From positions 124,001-188,000 of the forward strand of contig CBFHSF010000004.1 of NCBI GenBank assembly GCA_965658445.1: a stretch of DNA of 64,000 nt, read 5' to 3'. This document shows positions 17,845 to 26,742 of the stretch, piece by piece. The notes below the pieces were generated by a model. That model saw nothing but the letters and a program-made list of their open reading frames with translations, was not told the origin of the DNA and did not search any database. Positions within the stretch are counted from its first letter, which is position 1. Each line of letters starts with the position of its first letter. The DNA comes from CBFHSF01 sp965658445 (GTDB taxonomy: Bacteria; Bacteroidota; Bacteroidia; Flavobacteriales; Schleiferiaceae). A program made the translations under genes and the position numbers.

Positions 17845-19173
17845 CTATCTGATTCCGCGCATCATACCCATGAGGTTGCGCTTTCCTCCACCCTGCATCA
17901 TCTTCATCATCTTGGACATATCATCAAACTGCTTGAGGAGTTTATTGACGTCTTGGATGGTCGTACCGGATCCTTGAGCAATGCGCTTTCTGCGACTTCC
18001 GTTGATGAGTTTAGGTTGTGAGCGCTCATCGGGAGTCATGGATTGAATCATGGCTTCAATGTGCTTGAAGGCATCGTCATCGATATCTACATTTTTAAGC
18101 GCCTTACCCATTCCTGGGATCATTCCCATCAAATCCTTCATGTTACCCATCTTCTTGATTTGGGCAATCTGACCGATGAAGTCGTTGAAGTCAAAGGAGT
18201 TGGTGGCAATTTTTTTCTGAATTTGGCGTGCCTTTTCTTCGTCGAACTGCTCTTGAGCCTTTTCTACCAAAGAAACTACATCCCCCATTCCGAGGATTCT
18301 ATCCGCCATTCTATCGGGGTGAAATACGTCGAGTGCATCCACCTTTTCTCCCGTACCTATAAACTTAATGGGTTTGTTGACTACAGAGCGAATGGTAAGC
18401 GCCGCACCACCACGTGTATCACCGTCTAACTTGGTAAGCACTACCCCGTCGAAATCCAATACATCGTTAAAGGCCTTGGCGGTATTAACCGCATCTTGAC
18501 CCGTCATAGAATCCACTACAAATAGCGTTTCTGTTGGCGTAATGGCTTTGTGTACCGATGAAATCTCTTGCATCATCTGCTCGTCGATCGCCAAGCGACC
18601 GGCAGTATCGACGATAACCACTCCAAATCCATTGGCCTTGGCGTGAGCTACTCCTTCCGTAGCAATCTTTACGGGATCGGTTGAACCTTCAATGCTAAAG
18701 ACTTCTACGCTTATGGATTCCCCGAGAACCTTCAACTGATCGATGGCCGCGGGACGATAAACGTCACCGGCTACCAAGAGTACTTTCTTGGTTTTCTTTC
18801 TGTGAAGATAGTTGGCAAACTTGGCAGAAAAGGTGGTTTTACCCGAACCTTGAAGACCGGCAATCAAAACAATGGCAGGATTTCCAGTAAGGTTTACTTC
18901 ACTGGCGCTTCCACCCATGAGTTCTGCCATTTCATCGCGAACGATCTTGGTCATTAACTGACCCGGCTTCAAAGTGGTTAATACCTCTGACCCAAGTGCT
19001 TTGGTCTTTACGTTGTCTGTAAAGGACTTGGCAATTTTATAAGAAACGTCAGCGTCCAAAAGGGCACGACGAATTTCCTTGAGAGATTCAGCGATGTTGA
19101 TCTCGCTGATCTTATTTCTTCCTTTTAAGATGTGAAAGGCCTTGTCTAACCTATCGCTTAAATTATCAAACAT
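17845..19173 (-). CDS. ffh: Signal recognition particle protein Ffh (SRP54)
   Basis: A 442-residue SRP GTPase that targets inner-membrane proteins to the translocon with FtsY. The N domain is followed by the G domain with GLQGSGKTT, DTAGRL and TKLDGDTRGGAAL. The M domain includes GMIPGMGKALKNVD and the SRP RNA-binding helix SRRKRIAQGSGT. The C-terminus is methionine- and glycine-rich (MMKMMQGGGKRNLMGMM). The 4.5S RNA gene is not in the window. A promoter element sits in the short gap behind argS, giving an mRNA leader of only about 14 bases. Confidence 0.97.
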   Translation of the reverse strand: MFDNLSDRLDKAFHILKGRNKISEINIAESLKEIRRALLDADVSYKIAKSFTDNVKTKALGSEVLTTLKPGQLMTKIVRDEMAELMGGSASEVNLTGNPAIVLIAGLQGSGKTTFSAKFANYLHRKKTKKVLLVAGDVYRPAAIDQLKVLGESISVEVFSIEGSTDPVKIATEGVAHAKANGFGVVIVDTAGRLAIDEQMMQEISSVHKAITPTETLFVVDSMTGQDAVNTAKAFNDVLDFDGVVLTKLDGDTRGGAALTIRSVVNKPIKFIGTGEKVDALDVFHPDRMADRILGMGDVVSLVEKAQEQFDEEKARQIQKKIATNSFDFNDFIGQIAQIKKMGNMKDLMGMIPGMGKALKNVDIDDDAFKHIEAMIQSMTPDERSQPKLINGSRRKRIAQGSGTTIQDVNKLLKQFDDMSKMMKMMQGGGKRNLMGMMRGIR

Positions 19174-19191
19174 AGAGTCGTAATTAAACTA

Positions 19192-19199
19192 CAAATTTA
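19192..19199 (-). promoter_or_regulatory. Bacteroidota -7 element of ffh
   Basis: The minus strand reads TAAATTTG, an exact TAnnTTTG match, 18 bases before the ffh ATG in the argS-ffh gap. Confidence 0.5.
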
Positions 19200-19204
19200 C
19201 AATT

Positions 19205-20980
19205 TTACATTCGCTCTGGCGAATCAATTCCGAGCAATCCCATTCCGATGTTAACCGTTCTTCTCACGGCCACAGAAAGCTTTAATCTAGCGGCAATCTG
19301 AACTTCAGAATCGGCATTGAGAATGGAGTGGTTTTGATAGAAACCATTGTAATCCTTTACCAAGTCATAGATGTAATTGGCAATGACGGCAGGACTGTAT
19401 TGAGCCGCTGCTTGCTGAATGATTTCTGGAAATTTAGAAAGAGACACAATGAGTTCGCACTCAGACTCCGAATACGTATAGCCACTGGTATCTACCGATA
19501 AGTACTCTGCCCCCTTTCTTTCCAAAGATTGAATTCTAGCGTGCGTGTATTGAATGAAAGGCCCTGTATTTCCGTTAAAGTCTATAGACTCTGCAGGGTT
19601 AAACATCATGCGCTTTCTAGGATCTACCTTGAGCATAAAGTATTTGAGCGCTCCCATACCAATGGTGTGGTAAAGGGTTTCTTTCTCCTCTTCTGAGTAC
19701 CCTTCTTGCTTGCCCAATTCTTCAGAAATGGATTTCGCCGTCTGGTACATCTCATCCATTAAATCGTCGGCATCTACAACCGTTCCCTCTCTAGACTTCA
19801 TTTTGCCCGAAGGTAAATCCACCATTCCGTAGCTCAAGTGGTACAGTTTATCTGCCCACTCGTAACCGAGTTTGGCCAAAATCAAAAAGAGTACTTTAAA
19901 GTGGTAGTCCTGTTCATTTCCTACCACGTAGGTCAAACCAGAGATGTCAAAATCCTTAAATCTCTGAATGGCCGTACCAATATCTTGAGTCATGTATACG
20001 GAGGTACCATCAGAACGGAGAACGAGTTTTTCATCCAAGCCTTCAGCCGTAAGGTCAATCCAAACCGAACCGTCTTCTTTTTTGTAGAAGACTCCGGCTT
20101 CTAGGCCCTTTTCAACATCTTGTTTACCCAAGATGTAGGTATCCGATTCGTAGTAATTCTTGTCAAAGGAAACCCCTAGCGAGTCATAGGTTTGATTGAA
20201 ACCATCATAAACCCAACCGTTCATGGTTTTCCAAAGATCAACTACTTCTTTATCACCATTTTCCCAGGCTCTGAGCATTTCCTGAGCTTGAATCATTAAA
20301 GGCGCCTTCTTTTCGGCTTCTTTGGCGTCCATGCCGTCTTTTACCAATTGGTTGATTTCCACTTTGTAGGCAGCGTCAAAGGCCACGTAGTACTTACCTA
20401 CGAGCTTATCGCCTTTGAGACCCGAAGATTCAGGAGTTTCACCCTCGCCAAAGAGCTTCCATGCCAACATGGACTTACAGATGTGAATCCCTCTGTCATT
20501 GATGATCTGAACCTTGATGACGTTGTTTCCAGCCGCCTCCAAAATTTGGCTCATGGAAAACCCTAAGAGGTTGTTTCTGATATGCCCAAGGTGCAAGGGT
20601 TTGTTGGTATTGGGAGAAGAGTATTCAACCATTACGGATTGTTTTCTGTCTCCTTCTGAAACAACGCCGTAATTATCTGTAAAAATTTGATTTACAAATA
20701 GTTTAGACCAGTATTCTGAACTGATTTCGAGGTTTAAAAATCCCTTCACTACGTTGTAGCCTGAAACTTCGTCCAACTCAGAAACTAGGTACTCCCCAAT
20801 TTCTTGCCCCGCCATCTCAGGCGACTTTTTCATCACCTTTACCATGGGGAAGACCACCAAGGTAAACTGACCTTTAAACTCTTTGCGAGTGGCTTGGAAC
20901 TCTAGTGATTTAGGCTCGAACTCATAGGTGTCAAGCAAGTATTTCTGTACTGCTAATCGCAGTGAGCTTTCAATTGTCAT
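19205..20980 (-). CDS. argS: Arginyl-tRNA synthetase
   Basis: A 591-residue class I synthetase. The HIGH-type motif is NTNKPLHLGHIRNN and the KMSK-type region is GKMKSREGTVV, as expected for ArgRS; the N-terminal Add1 domain and the C-terminal DALR anticodon-binding domain (from about 480) are present. The ATG at 20980 gives MTIESSLRLAVQKYLL; a longer in-frame start inside the upstream gene was rejected because its 38 extra residues do not look like ArgRS. The ATG overlaps the TGA of the arginase-family gene (ATGA), which points to translational coupling. Confidence 0.96.
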   Translation of the reverse strand: MTIESSLRLAVQKYLLDTYEFEPKSLEFQATRKEFKGQFTLVVFPMVKVMKKSPEMAGQEIGEYLVSELDEVSGYNVVKGFLNLEISSEYWSKLFVNQIFTDNYGVVSEGDRKQSVMVEYSSPNTNKPLHLGHIRNNLLGFSMSQILEAAGNNVIKVQIINDRGIHICKSMLAWKLFGEGETPESSGLKGDKLVGKYYVAFDAAYKVEINQLVKDGMDAKEAEKKAPLMIQAQEMLRAWENGDKEVVDLWKTMNGWVYDGFNQTYDSLGVSFDKNYYESDTYILGKQDVEKGLEAGVFYKKEDGSVWIDLTAEGLDEKLVLRSDGTSVYMTQDIGTAIQRFKDFDISGLTYVVGNEQDYHFKVLFLILAKLGYEWADKLYHLSYGMVDLPSGKMKSREGTVVDADDLMDEMYQTAKSISEELGKQEGYSEEEKETLYHTIGMGALKYFMLKVDPRKRMMFNPAESIDFNGNTGPFIQYTHARIQSLERKGAEYLSVDTSGYTYSESECELIVSLSKFPEIIQQAAAQYSPAVIANYIYDLVKDYNGFYQNHSILNADSEVQIAARLKLSVAVRRTVNIGMGLLGIDSPERM

Positions 20981-21918
20981 TTCCCGTTCTGAATTAAAGT
21001 ATTGGAAACATTTTTCAAAATAGCCAATGACGTTTCCGCCATGGCATTGCCCTTGTCGTCTAACAATGGGTTGATTTCTGTGCACTCCATACAAGCGAGC
21101 TTAGGCGAAGCGGCAAAGACATTGAGAATATCAGTAGCTTCTTCTGGAGTTAAACCGTGTGGCACAGGTGTTCCCGTCCCTAAACTTACCGAAGGATCCA
21201 TAGAATCCACGTCAAAGGAAACGTAGATAAAGTCACATTCTGCCAAGTAATCCAAGGCCTTCTGTGCAATCTGTGAAGCCCCCTCTTCCCTTACCTGATC
21301 AACGGTGTAGTTGGGAATGTTGTTGCGCCTCATGATTTCATTCTCTGGATGTTCTGTATCGCGAACCGCGATAAATACCACATCCGAATGCAGGAGCCTT
21401 TGAGAGTCCCCTTTCATGGAGCTCCAAGCCTCAAGTGTTTCAGGTTTGGGATTGTTGATTTTACATTCCAAATTGTCCTCATAAAGTGCGGTGGCCACAG
21501 GCATACCGTGAACGTTTCCAGAAGGAGACGTAAACGGAGAGTGTAAATCTGCGTGAGCATCTACCCAAATCACTCCCATCCTCTTGTCGGGAAAGGCTTT
21601 TTTAAGCCCTGCCATGGTTCCTCCTGCGTTGCTGTGATCTCCGGACAACACAAAGGGAAAGGCAGAGGATCCAGCCACTTTCGATACGCTTTCTGCAATA
21701 GATTGGTACATGTGAGCAATTCCTGTGATTCGCTTTCCTGCAGGTTTTACCACTTCTTTCGCCAAATCTTCATTGCGAGTAGATACGGTGTGAAGGATAA
21801 AAGACTCAAAAAAGGGATTTTCATCTTTGTAGGACGCCATCTTCATGGCCTCTAAACCCAAGCTGGAACCTCGAGTTCCCGCCCCGAGCTCAGACATTAC
21901 GGAGATAAATTCTATCAT
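20977..21918 (-). CDS. Arginase/agmatinase-family ureohydrolase (probable arginase)
   Basis: A 313-residue enzyme of the ureohydrolase fold. Manganese ligands are seen in SGDHSNAGG, VIWVDAHADLHSP and YVSFDVDSMDPS; the segment SPSGNVHGMPVA is of the arginase type and GTPVPHGLTPEE is shared by arginases. It would hydrolyse arginine to ornithine and urea. ATG 21918 gives MIEFISVMSELGAGTRG; an ATG ten codons upstream is less likely because it would lie inside the short leader. A promoter element lies 19 bases before the start. Co-translation with argS links arginine use to arginine charging. Agmatinase or formiminoglutamase activity cannot be fully excluded. Confidence 0.87.
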   Translation of the reverse strand: MIEFISVMSELGAGTRGSSLGLEAMKMASYKDENPFFESFILHTVSTRNEDLAKEVVKPAGKRITGIAHMYQSIAESVSKVAGSSAFPFVLSGDHSNAGGTMAGLKKAFPDKRMGVIWVDAHADLHSPFTSPSGNVHGMPVATALYEDNLECKINNPKPETLEAWSSMKGDSQRLLHSDVVFIAVRDTEHPENEIMRRNNIPNYTVDQVREEGASQIAQKALDYLAECDFIYVSFDVDSMDPSVSLGTGTPVPHGLTPEEATDILNVFAASPKLACMECTEINPLLDDKGNAMAETSLAILKNVSNTLIQNGK

Positions 21919-21937
21919 GAGGTACAAATTGAAGGGG

Positions 21938-21945
21938 CAAAAATA
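21938..21945 (-). promoter_or_regulatory. Bacteroidota -7 element of the arginase-argS operon
   Basis: The minus strand reads TATTTTTG (TAnnTTTG), 19 bases before ATG 21918. Confidence 0.45.
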
Positions 21946-22067
21946 CAAATACCCCGTAAGCAGAGCTATCTAAGTGGGAATGAAATGCATAAAAAAAGCC
22001 AAAAAATGCCCACTATACATTGTTGAAAACTGCTTTGTAGGTTCTGATTACCCCCTTACAATTTTTT

Positions 22068-22075
22068 TATTTTTG
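22068..22075 (+). promoter_or_regulatory. Bacteroidota -7 element of ftsK
   Basis: TATTTTTG matches TAnnTTTG and lies 17 bases before ATG 22093. A TTTG at 22034-22037 is 30 bases upstream, too far for a standard -33 box. Confidence 0.45.
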
Positions 22076-22092
22076 GACTGTTAGCATATCAT

Positions 22093-24591
22093 ATGGCCAA
22101 AAAAACCAAAAAGAGCAGTGCCGGTCAAAAGATTAGCCGCTCTGCCAAAATCAGAAACGCCTTTTCCGATCCCTCCTTTCGCACGTCGATGGGATTGTTG
22201 TTGATTGGACTATCTATATTACTCACCGCGAGTTTTATTTCGTACTTCTTTAGTTGGGAATCCGATTTTTCGGAAATCACCAATGCGGAGGGAGATTGGC
22301 TGTCGCATCCCGCTTCTCAATCCAGTAATTGGTTGGGAAAGGCTGGAGCTTACGCAGGACATCTCTTTATTTACCGCTGGTTTGGAATCAGCGCCTTTCT
22401 CTGGTGTTTCTTCCTACTCAACCTAGGAATGAGCATTGCCTTTCAAAAGGCATTGTACAACAACTTCACAGCCTTTAAGCACATATTGTTTGGCAGCTTG
22501 TATTTGAGCTTATTCTTTGGAGCCTTTTCCTCGGTAGGAAACGGTCTTTGGGCCGGTGGCCTTGGTCATTATACTTATTTGTGGACAGCAAACCTCTTAG
22601 GTGGACTGGGTACGGCCTTCGCCTTGATTACCGTTGGGCTTATTTACTTGACTTTGACCTTTGGGTGGACCTCCGAGACATTTGCTCAGTTTGGCCAGCG
22701 CTTTAAGCGCGTGCCCAAAACGGATTCAGCGGAAGCGTCACCACAAGCAGAGTCATCATCTACTGATATGCTATCAGAAGAGGTGGCTGACCATGTATCT
22801 CCCATTGTGGAAGAATCCGCAGAGCCTGTAATGGAGGTAATTGAAAACGCCCAAGAGCTTCCGATTCAAGAGGAAGAAATCCCTGAACCCGTTTTAAAAA
22901 CTACAGAACCACCCGTTGAAGAAGAACCAGCGGCCGTTGAATTAGCCGTTGAAACCCCGGCAGAAGACCCTACTCCCGCGCCACCGGTGGAAGACGATGT
23001 CGCCTTTGAGGTAGAAGCCGCGGAAGAAGAAGAGGTCGTAAAACCTTCAGAAATCAAAAAATCCGCAAAAGACTTTGGAGATTACGACCCAAAACTGGAT
23101 TTGTCTCGCTTTAAGCTCCCTCCCCTTGACCTTCTCAAGGAATACGGAAATAGCAACATCACCATCAACCAAGAAGAATTAGAAGCCAATAAACAACGCA
23201 TCAAGGAAACCTTGAGCAACTACAACATTGGTATTGATAAGATTACGGCAACCATTGGGCCCACGGTTACACTCTATGAGATCGTACCGAGTGCCGGTGT
23301 GAGAATTTCCAAGATTAAAAACTTAGAGGACGACATCGCCTTGAGTTTGGCCGCCTTGGGTATTCGAATCATTGCGCCTATTCCCGGAAGGGGAACCATT
23401 GGTATTGAAGTACCCAATACGGATCCCAAGACGGTTTCTATGAAGGCCGTTGTGGCCTCTGAGAAATTCCAAAACACGGATATGGAACTTCCGGTGGCTA
23501 TGGGAAAAACCATTTCCAACCAAACGTTTGTCTTTGACTTGGCGAAAATGCCTCACCTATTGATGGCGGGAGCCACAGGACAGGGTAAGTCGGTTGGACT
23601 CAACGCCATCCTCACCAGTATTCTCTACAAGAAACACCCTTCTCAGGTTAAGTTTGTATTGGTGGATCCCAAAAAAGTGGAATTGACCCTCTTCAATAAG
23701 ATTGAAAGACATTACCTGGCGAAACTTCCAGATTCTGAGGATGCCATCATCACAGATACCACCAAAGTGGTAAATACCATCAACTCTTTGTGTATTGAAA
23801 TGGACAACCGTTACGACTTGCTCAAAACGGCCATGTGTAGAAACATCAAGGAGTACAACGCCAAGTTTATTGCCAGAAAGCTCAACCCCAATGACGGCCA
23901 CAGATACTTGCCCTACATCGTATTGGTCATTGATGAGTTTGCCGATTTGATCATGACAGCGGGTAAGGAAGTAGAAACTCCCATTGCGCGTTTGGCGCAA
24001 TTGGCCCGAGCCATCGGAATTCACTTAATTGTAGCTACGCAAAGACCTTCCGTAAACGTAATTACGGGTATTATTAAGGCCAACTTCCCAGCGAGAATCG
24101 CCTTTAGAGTAACCTCAAAAATTGATTCAAGAACCATTTTGGACGCAGGAGGTGCCGATCAGTTGATTGGTCGTGGAGATATGTTGATGTCTATGGGAAG
24201 TGATTTGACGCGTATTCAATGTGCCTTCGTGGACACTCCTGAAGTGGAAGAAATCACGGACTTTATTGGAAATCAGCAAGCCTATCCAGAAGCCTACCAA
24301 CTGCCTGAATACGTTGGAGAAGACGGCGGAGGTAATGCAGACGGCATTGACATTGCCGACAGAGATTCCATGTTCCTGGAAGCCGCGAAAATTGTGGTCA
24401 TTCACCAACAAGGTTCAGCCTCTTTACTTCAGCGCAAGCTCAAATTGGGTTACAACCGCGCTGGAAGAATTGTGGATCAATTGGAAGCGGCAGGAATCAT
24501 TGGACCGTTTGAAGGCTCTAAGGCTCGTCAGGTATTAATTCCAGATGAAGTAACTTTGGAGCGATTATTGGAGAACGAATCGCTGAAATAG
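22093..24591 (+). CDS. ftsK: DNA translocase FtsK
   Basis: An 832-residue FtsK/SpoIIIE translocase that pumps chromosome termini through the closing septum. Four transmembrane segments occupy about residues 33-205. A Pro/Glu/Ala-rich acidic linker runs from about 210 to 330. The alpha-beta motor follows, with Walker A GATGQGKSVGLN near residue 492, Walker B-like YIVLVIDEFADLIM, and ARAIGIHLIVATQRPSVNV. The C-terminal gamma winged helix (SASLLQRKLKLGYNRAGRI) reads the polar KOPS signals. It heads a plus-strand run with lolA-like, lptF/G-like and ribB genes, an order I know from other Bacteroidota. Confidence 0.96.
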   Translation: MAKKTKKSSAGQKISRSAKIRNAFSDPSFRTSMGLLLIGLSILLTASFISYFFSWESDFSEITNAEGDWLSHPASQSSNWLGKAGAYAGHLFIYRWFGISAFLWCFFLLNLGMSIAFQKALYNNFTAFKHILFGSLYLSLFFGAFSSVGNGLWAGGLGHYTYLWTANLLGGLGTAFALITVGLIYLTLTFGWTSETFAQFGQRFKRVPKTDSAEASPQAESSSTDMLSEEVADHVSPIVEESAEPVMEVIENAQELPIQEEEIPEPVLKTTEPPVEEEPAAVELAVETPAEDPTPAPPVEDDVAFEVEAAEEEEVVKPSEIKKSAKDFGDYDPKLDLSRFKLPPLDLLKEYGNSNITINQEELEANKQRIKETLSNYNIGIDKITATIGPTVTLYEIVPSAGVRISKIKNLEDDIALSLAALGIRIIAPIPGRGTIGIEVPNTDPKTVSMKAVVASEKFQNTDMELPVAMGKTISNQTFVFDLAKMPHLLMAGATGQGKSVGLNAILTSILYKKHPSQVKFVLVDPKKVELTLFNKIERHYLAKLPDSEDAIITDTTKVVNTINSLCIEMDNRYDLLKTAMCRNIKEYNAKFIARKLNPNDGHRYLPYIVLVIDEFADLIMTAGKEVETPIARLAQLARAIGIHLIVATQRPSVNVITGIIKANFPARIAFRVTSKIDSRTILDAGGADQLIGRGDMLMSMGSDLTRIQCAFVDTPEVEEITDFIGNQQAYPEAYQLPEYVGEDGGGNADGIDIADRDSMFLEAAKIVVIHQQGSASLLQRKLKLGYNRAGRIVDQLEAAGIIGPFEGSKARQVLIPDEVTLERLLENESLK

Positions 24592-24653
24592 CGGTCTCTC
24601 AACCCTATCGTTATTAGAATGAATACTTCATTGAACACTTGATTAAACCACGC

Positions 24654-25292
24654 ATGAAAGCATTATATACAGCCCTATTTCTCGTTTTTGCTACCACCGC
24701 ATTTTCTCAAAACAAGAATGAGGCAAAGCAGTATTTGACCAAGGCAAAACAAGCCATAGAAAAACACGACAACCAGTACTTGGAATTTGAATATGCCATG
24801 GACCGACCTTCGGCCAATGGAAAGAAAACCATTTCTTACGATGGAAAGCTCACAGTAGCCGGAGAAAAATACCGTTTGGAAATGAATGGCTTTGAGTACT
24901 TGTCGGATGGGAAAAAGATGTACATCATTTCTCACGACGATGAAGAAGTGACTTCTACAGATTTGGGAGAATCCAACGAAGCCCCCATTACCCCTTCGGC
25001 CATTCTCAACGGTTTTGAAAAGGGATATTCCTATAAACTCGCTGGCACGGAGAAAATCGGTGGGAGAACCGTTCAATACATCATTCTCAAGCCCAATGTC
25101 AGCGAGGAAATAAGAGAAATCACCATTGGAATTTTCACGGATGATTACACCGTACATTCCTTCCAGAGAATGGGACTCAATAATGTGGACATACGGTTTA
25201 CTGTAAAACAGTCTCAGTGGAACGTGAAATTACAGCCCAACTACCTTACCTTTGTAGCTTCTGATTTTTCGGATTATACAATCTTTGATTAA
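24654..25292 (+). CDS. lolA: LolA-family outer-membrane lipoprotein carrier
   Basis: A 212-residue periplasmic protein with a signal peptide (MKALYTALFLVFATTAFS, then QNK). The mature part has the LolA pattern: an N-terminal helix, then strands with DGKLTVAGEKYRLEMNGFEYLSDGKKMYI, and a late GGRTVQYIILKP. LolA takes triacylated lipoproteins from the inner-membrane LolCDE exporter across the periplasm. ATG 24654 is preferred over a TTG five codons earlier because it begins the signal peptide cleanly. It lies between ftsK and an LptF/G permease with 62 and 5 base gaps. Sequence identity to proteobacterial LolA is low, so the functional name rests on family pattern and context. Confidence 0.78.
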   Translation: MKALYTALFLVFATTAFSQNKNEAKQYLTKAKQAIEKHDNQYLEFEYAMDRPSANGKKTISYDGKLTVAGEKYRLEMNGFEYLSDGKKMYIISHDDEEVTSTDLGESNEAPITPSAILNGFEKGYSYKLAGTEKIGGRTVQYIILKPNVSEEIREITIGIFTDDYTVHSFQRMGLNNVDIRFTVKQSQWNVKLQPNYLTFVASDFSDYTIFD

Positions 25293-25297
25293 ACGTT

Positions 25298-26740
25298 GTG
25301 TTTACACTCCTAGATAGGTTTTTAATTAAATCCTTTATAAAGCCCTTTATCGTCACTTTCTTCGTGATGGAATTGTTCTTGTTGATGCAATTCGTTTGGA
25401 AGTATATTGATGATTTGGTGGGGCGCGGTGTAGAGTGGTTTTACATTGTCAAGCTCCTCTTTTACTTTTCGGCTGGGGTTTTCCCCTTGGCCTTGCCCAT
25501 TTCCATCCTCCTCTCCTCCATTATGACCTTTGGAGCGCTGGGTGAGAACTATGAGTTAGCAGCACTTAAATCGGGAGGAATCAGTTTGATTCGCGCCATG
25601 AGGCCCTTGATCTTCTTTGTCTTTTTGGTAAGCATCGGGGCATTCTACTTTACCAACTACGTCATTCCGGTGGCCAACTTTAAAGGCCACAACTTATTAA
25701 TCAATATATCCAAGCAAAAGCCTACTCTTAATATTAGACAAGGCGTCTTTTATTCCGAAATTCCTGGTTTTACGATCAAAGTGGCCAAAAAATATGGCGA
25801 GAATCAGAATTTATTGGAGGACGTCATCATCTACGACCGCACGGGAGATAAGTCCAACACGAAAGTAATTACTGCCAAAAAGGGAGAAATGAATATTTCC
25901 CCAGATGAGTTGTGGTTGTACTTCACCCTATACGATGGATATAGCTATGAGGAAATGCCTACTACCCAAAGAAAAGAGCGCCTCAAGCGGCCGTTTTTAA
26001 AGTCCTCCTTTACGGAAACCCAAATAAAATTCAGCCTATCCGATTTTCAGCAGGGAAACCTAAACGAAGAAAATAGACGCGATTACTCCATGCTCAACAC
26101 CAATCAGTTGTTGGAAGCAGTAGATACTCTACACGTAGATTTGGACGTATTTATGAATACCCAAGCGTCAAGAACCCTAGACAAATTTCACTACAGAAAA
26201 GTGAACATTGATTCCTTGGCCATGCCCTATGAAGGTCTGGACACCAACGTCTTGGCAAACATCCCTAAAAACCTCAAATTCAGAGTCATTGAAAACGCTT
26301 TGAGGAACGCCCGAAGCAACAGACAACACTTTGACTTTATGGACGATGCAGGACGTTGGAAGGAAAAACAAATCGCCCGACATGTCTTGGAATGGCACAA
26401 GAAATTCAGTCTGTCCTTTAGTTGTCTTATCTTGTTCTTCATTGGAGCCCCTTTTGGTGCCATCATTAGAAAAGGTGGAATGGGTCTCCCCGTGGTAGTT
26501 TCCGTGATTATTTTCATTGTATTTCACGTGCTAACCATTAGTTTTGAAAAACTGGGGAGAGAGTTGGTTTGGGAGCCTGGATTTTCCGTTTGGGCCTCCT
26601 CTGCTATTTTGCTTCCCATTGGCTTTTTCTTGACCTACAAGGCGGCCAACGACTCTAATTTATTCAATGCTGAGGCCTACACCATCTTGCTCAAAAAGAT
26701 CAAGAAGTTGTTCAGTGCCCTTATTTTTTGGAAAAAGTAA
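25298..26740 (+). CDS. LptF/LptG-family LPS export permease (YjgP/YjgQ)
   Basis: A 480-residue permease of the LptF/G family, which with LptB drives lipopolysaccharide out of the inner membrane. It has the family N-terminus LLDRFLIKSFIKPFIVTFF, three transmembrane segments in the first 130 residues with ENYELAALKSGGISLIRAM between two of them, a large periplasmic beta-jellyroll (about 135-340), and three C-terminal membrane helices. The start is a GTG at 25298, five bases after the lolA stop, so translation is probably coupled. Bacteroidota often carry these subunits as unlinked singles; which subunit this is cannot be told by eye. Confidence 0.9.
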   Translation: MFTLLDRFLIKSFIKPFIVTFFVMELFLLMQFVWKYIDDLVGRGVEWFYIVKLLFYFSAGVFPLALPISILLSSIMTFGALGENYELAALKSGGISLIRAMRPLIFFVFLVSIGAFYFTNYVIPVANFKGHNLLINISKQKPTLNIRQGVFYSEIPGFTIKVAKKYGENQNLLEDVIIYDRTGDKSNTKVITAKKGEMNISPDELWLYFTLYDGYSYEEMPTTQRKERLKRPFLKSSFTETQIKFSLSDFQQGNLNEENRRDYSMLNTNQLLEAVDTLHVDLDVFMNTQASRTLDKFHYRKVNIDSLAMPYEGLDTNVLANIPKNLKFRVIENALRNARSNRQHFDFMDDAGRWKEKQIARHVLEWHKKFSLSFSCLILFFIGAPFGAIIRKGGMGLPVVVSVIIFIVFHVLTISFEKLGRELVWEPGFSVWASSAILLPIGFFLTYKAANDSNLFNAEAYTILLKKIKKLFSALIFWKK

Positions 26741-26742
26741 CT

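Noticed and set aside
21016..21094. Upstream extension of argS with 38 extra codons
   Set aside because: It lies inside the arginase-family gene and does not resemble ArgRS; ATG 20980 begins the conserved sequence.
22800..23070. Low-complexity Glu/Pro stretch in ftsK as a sequencing artefact
   Set aside because: Acidic Pro-rich linkers between the membrane and motor parts are normal in FtsK.
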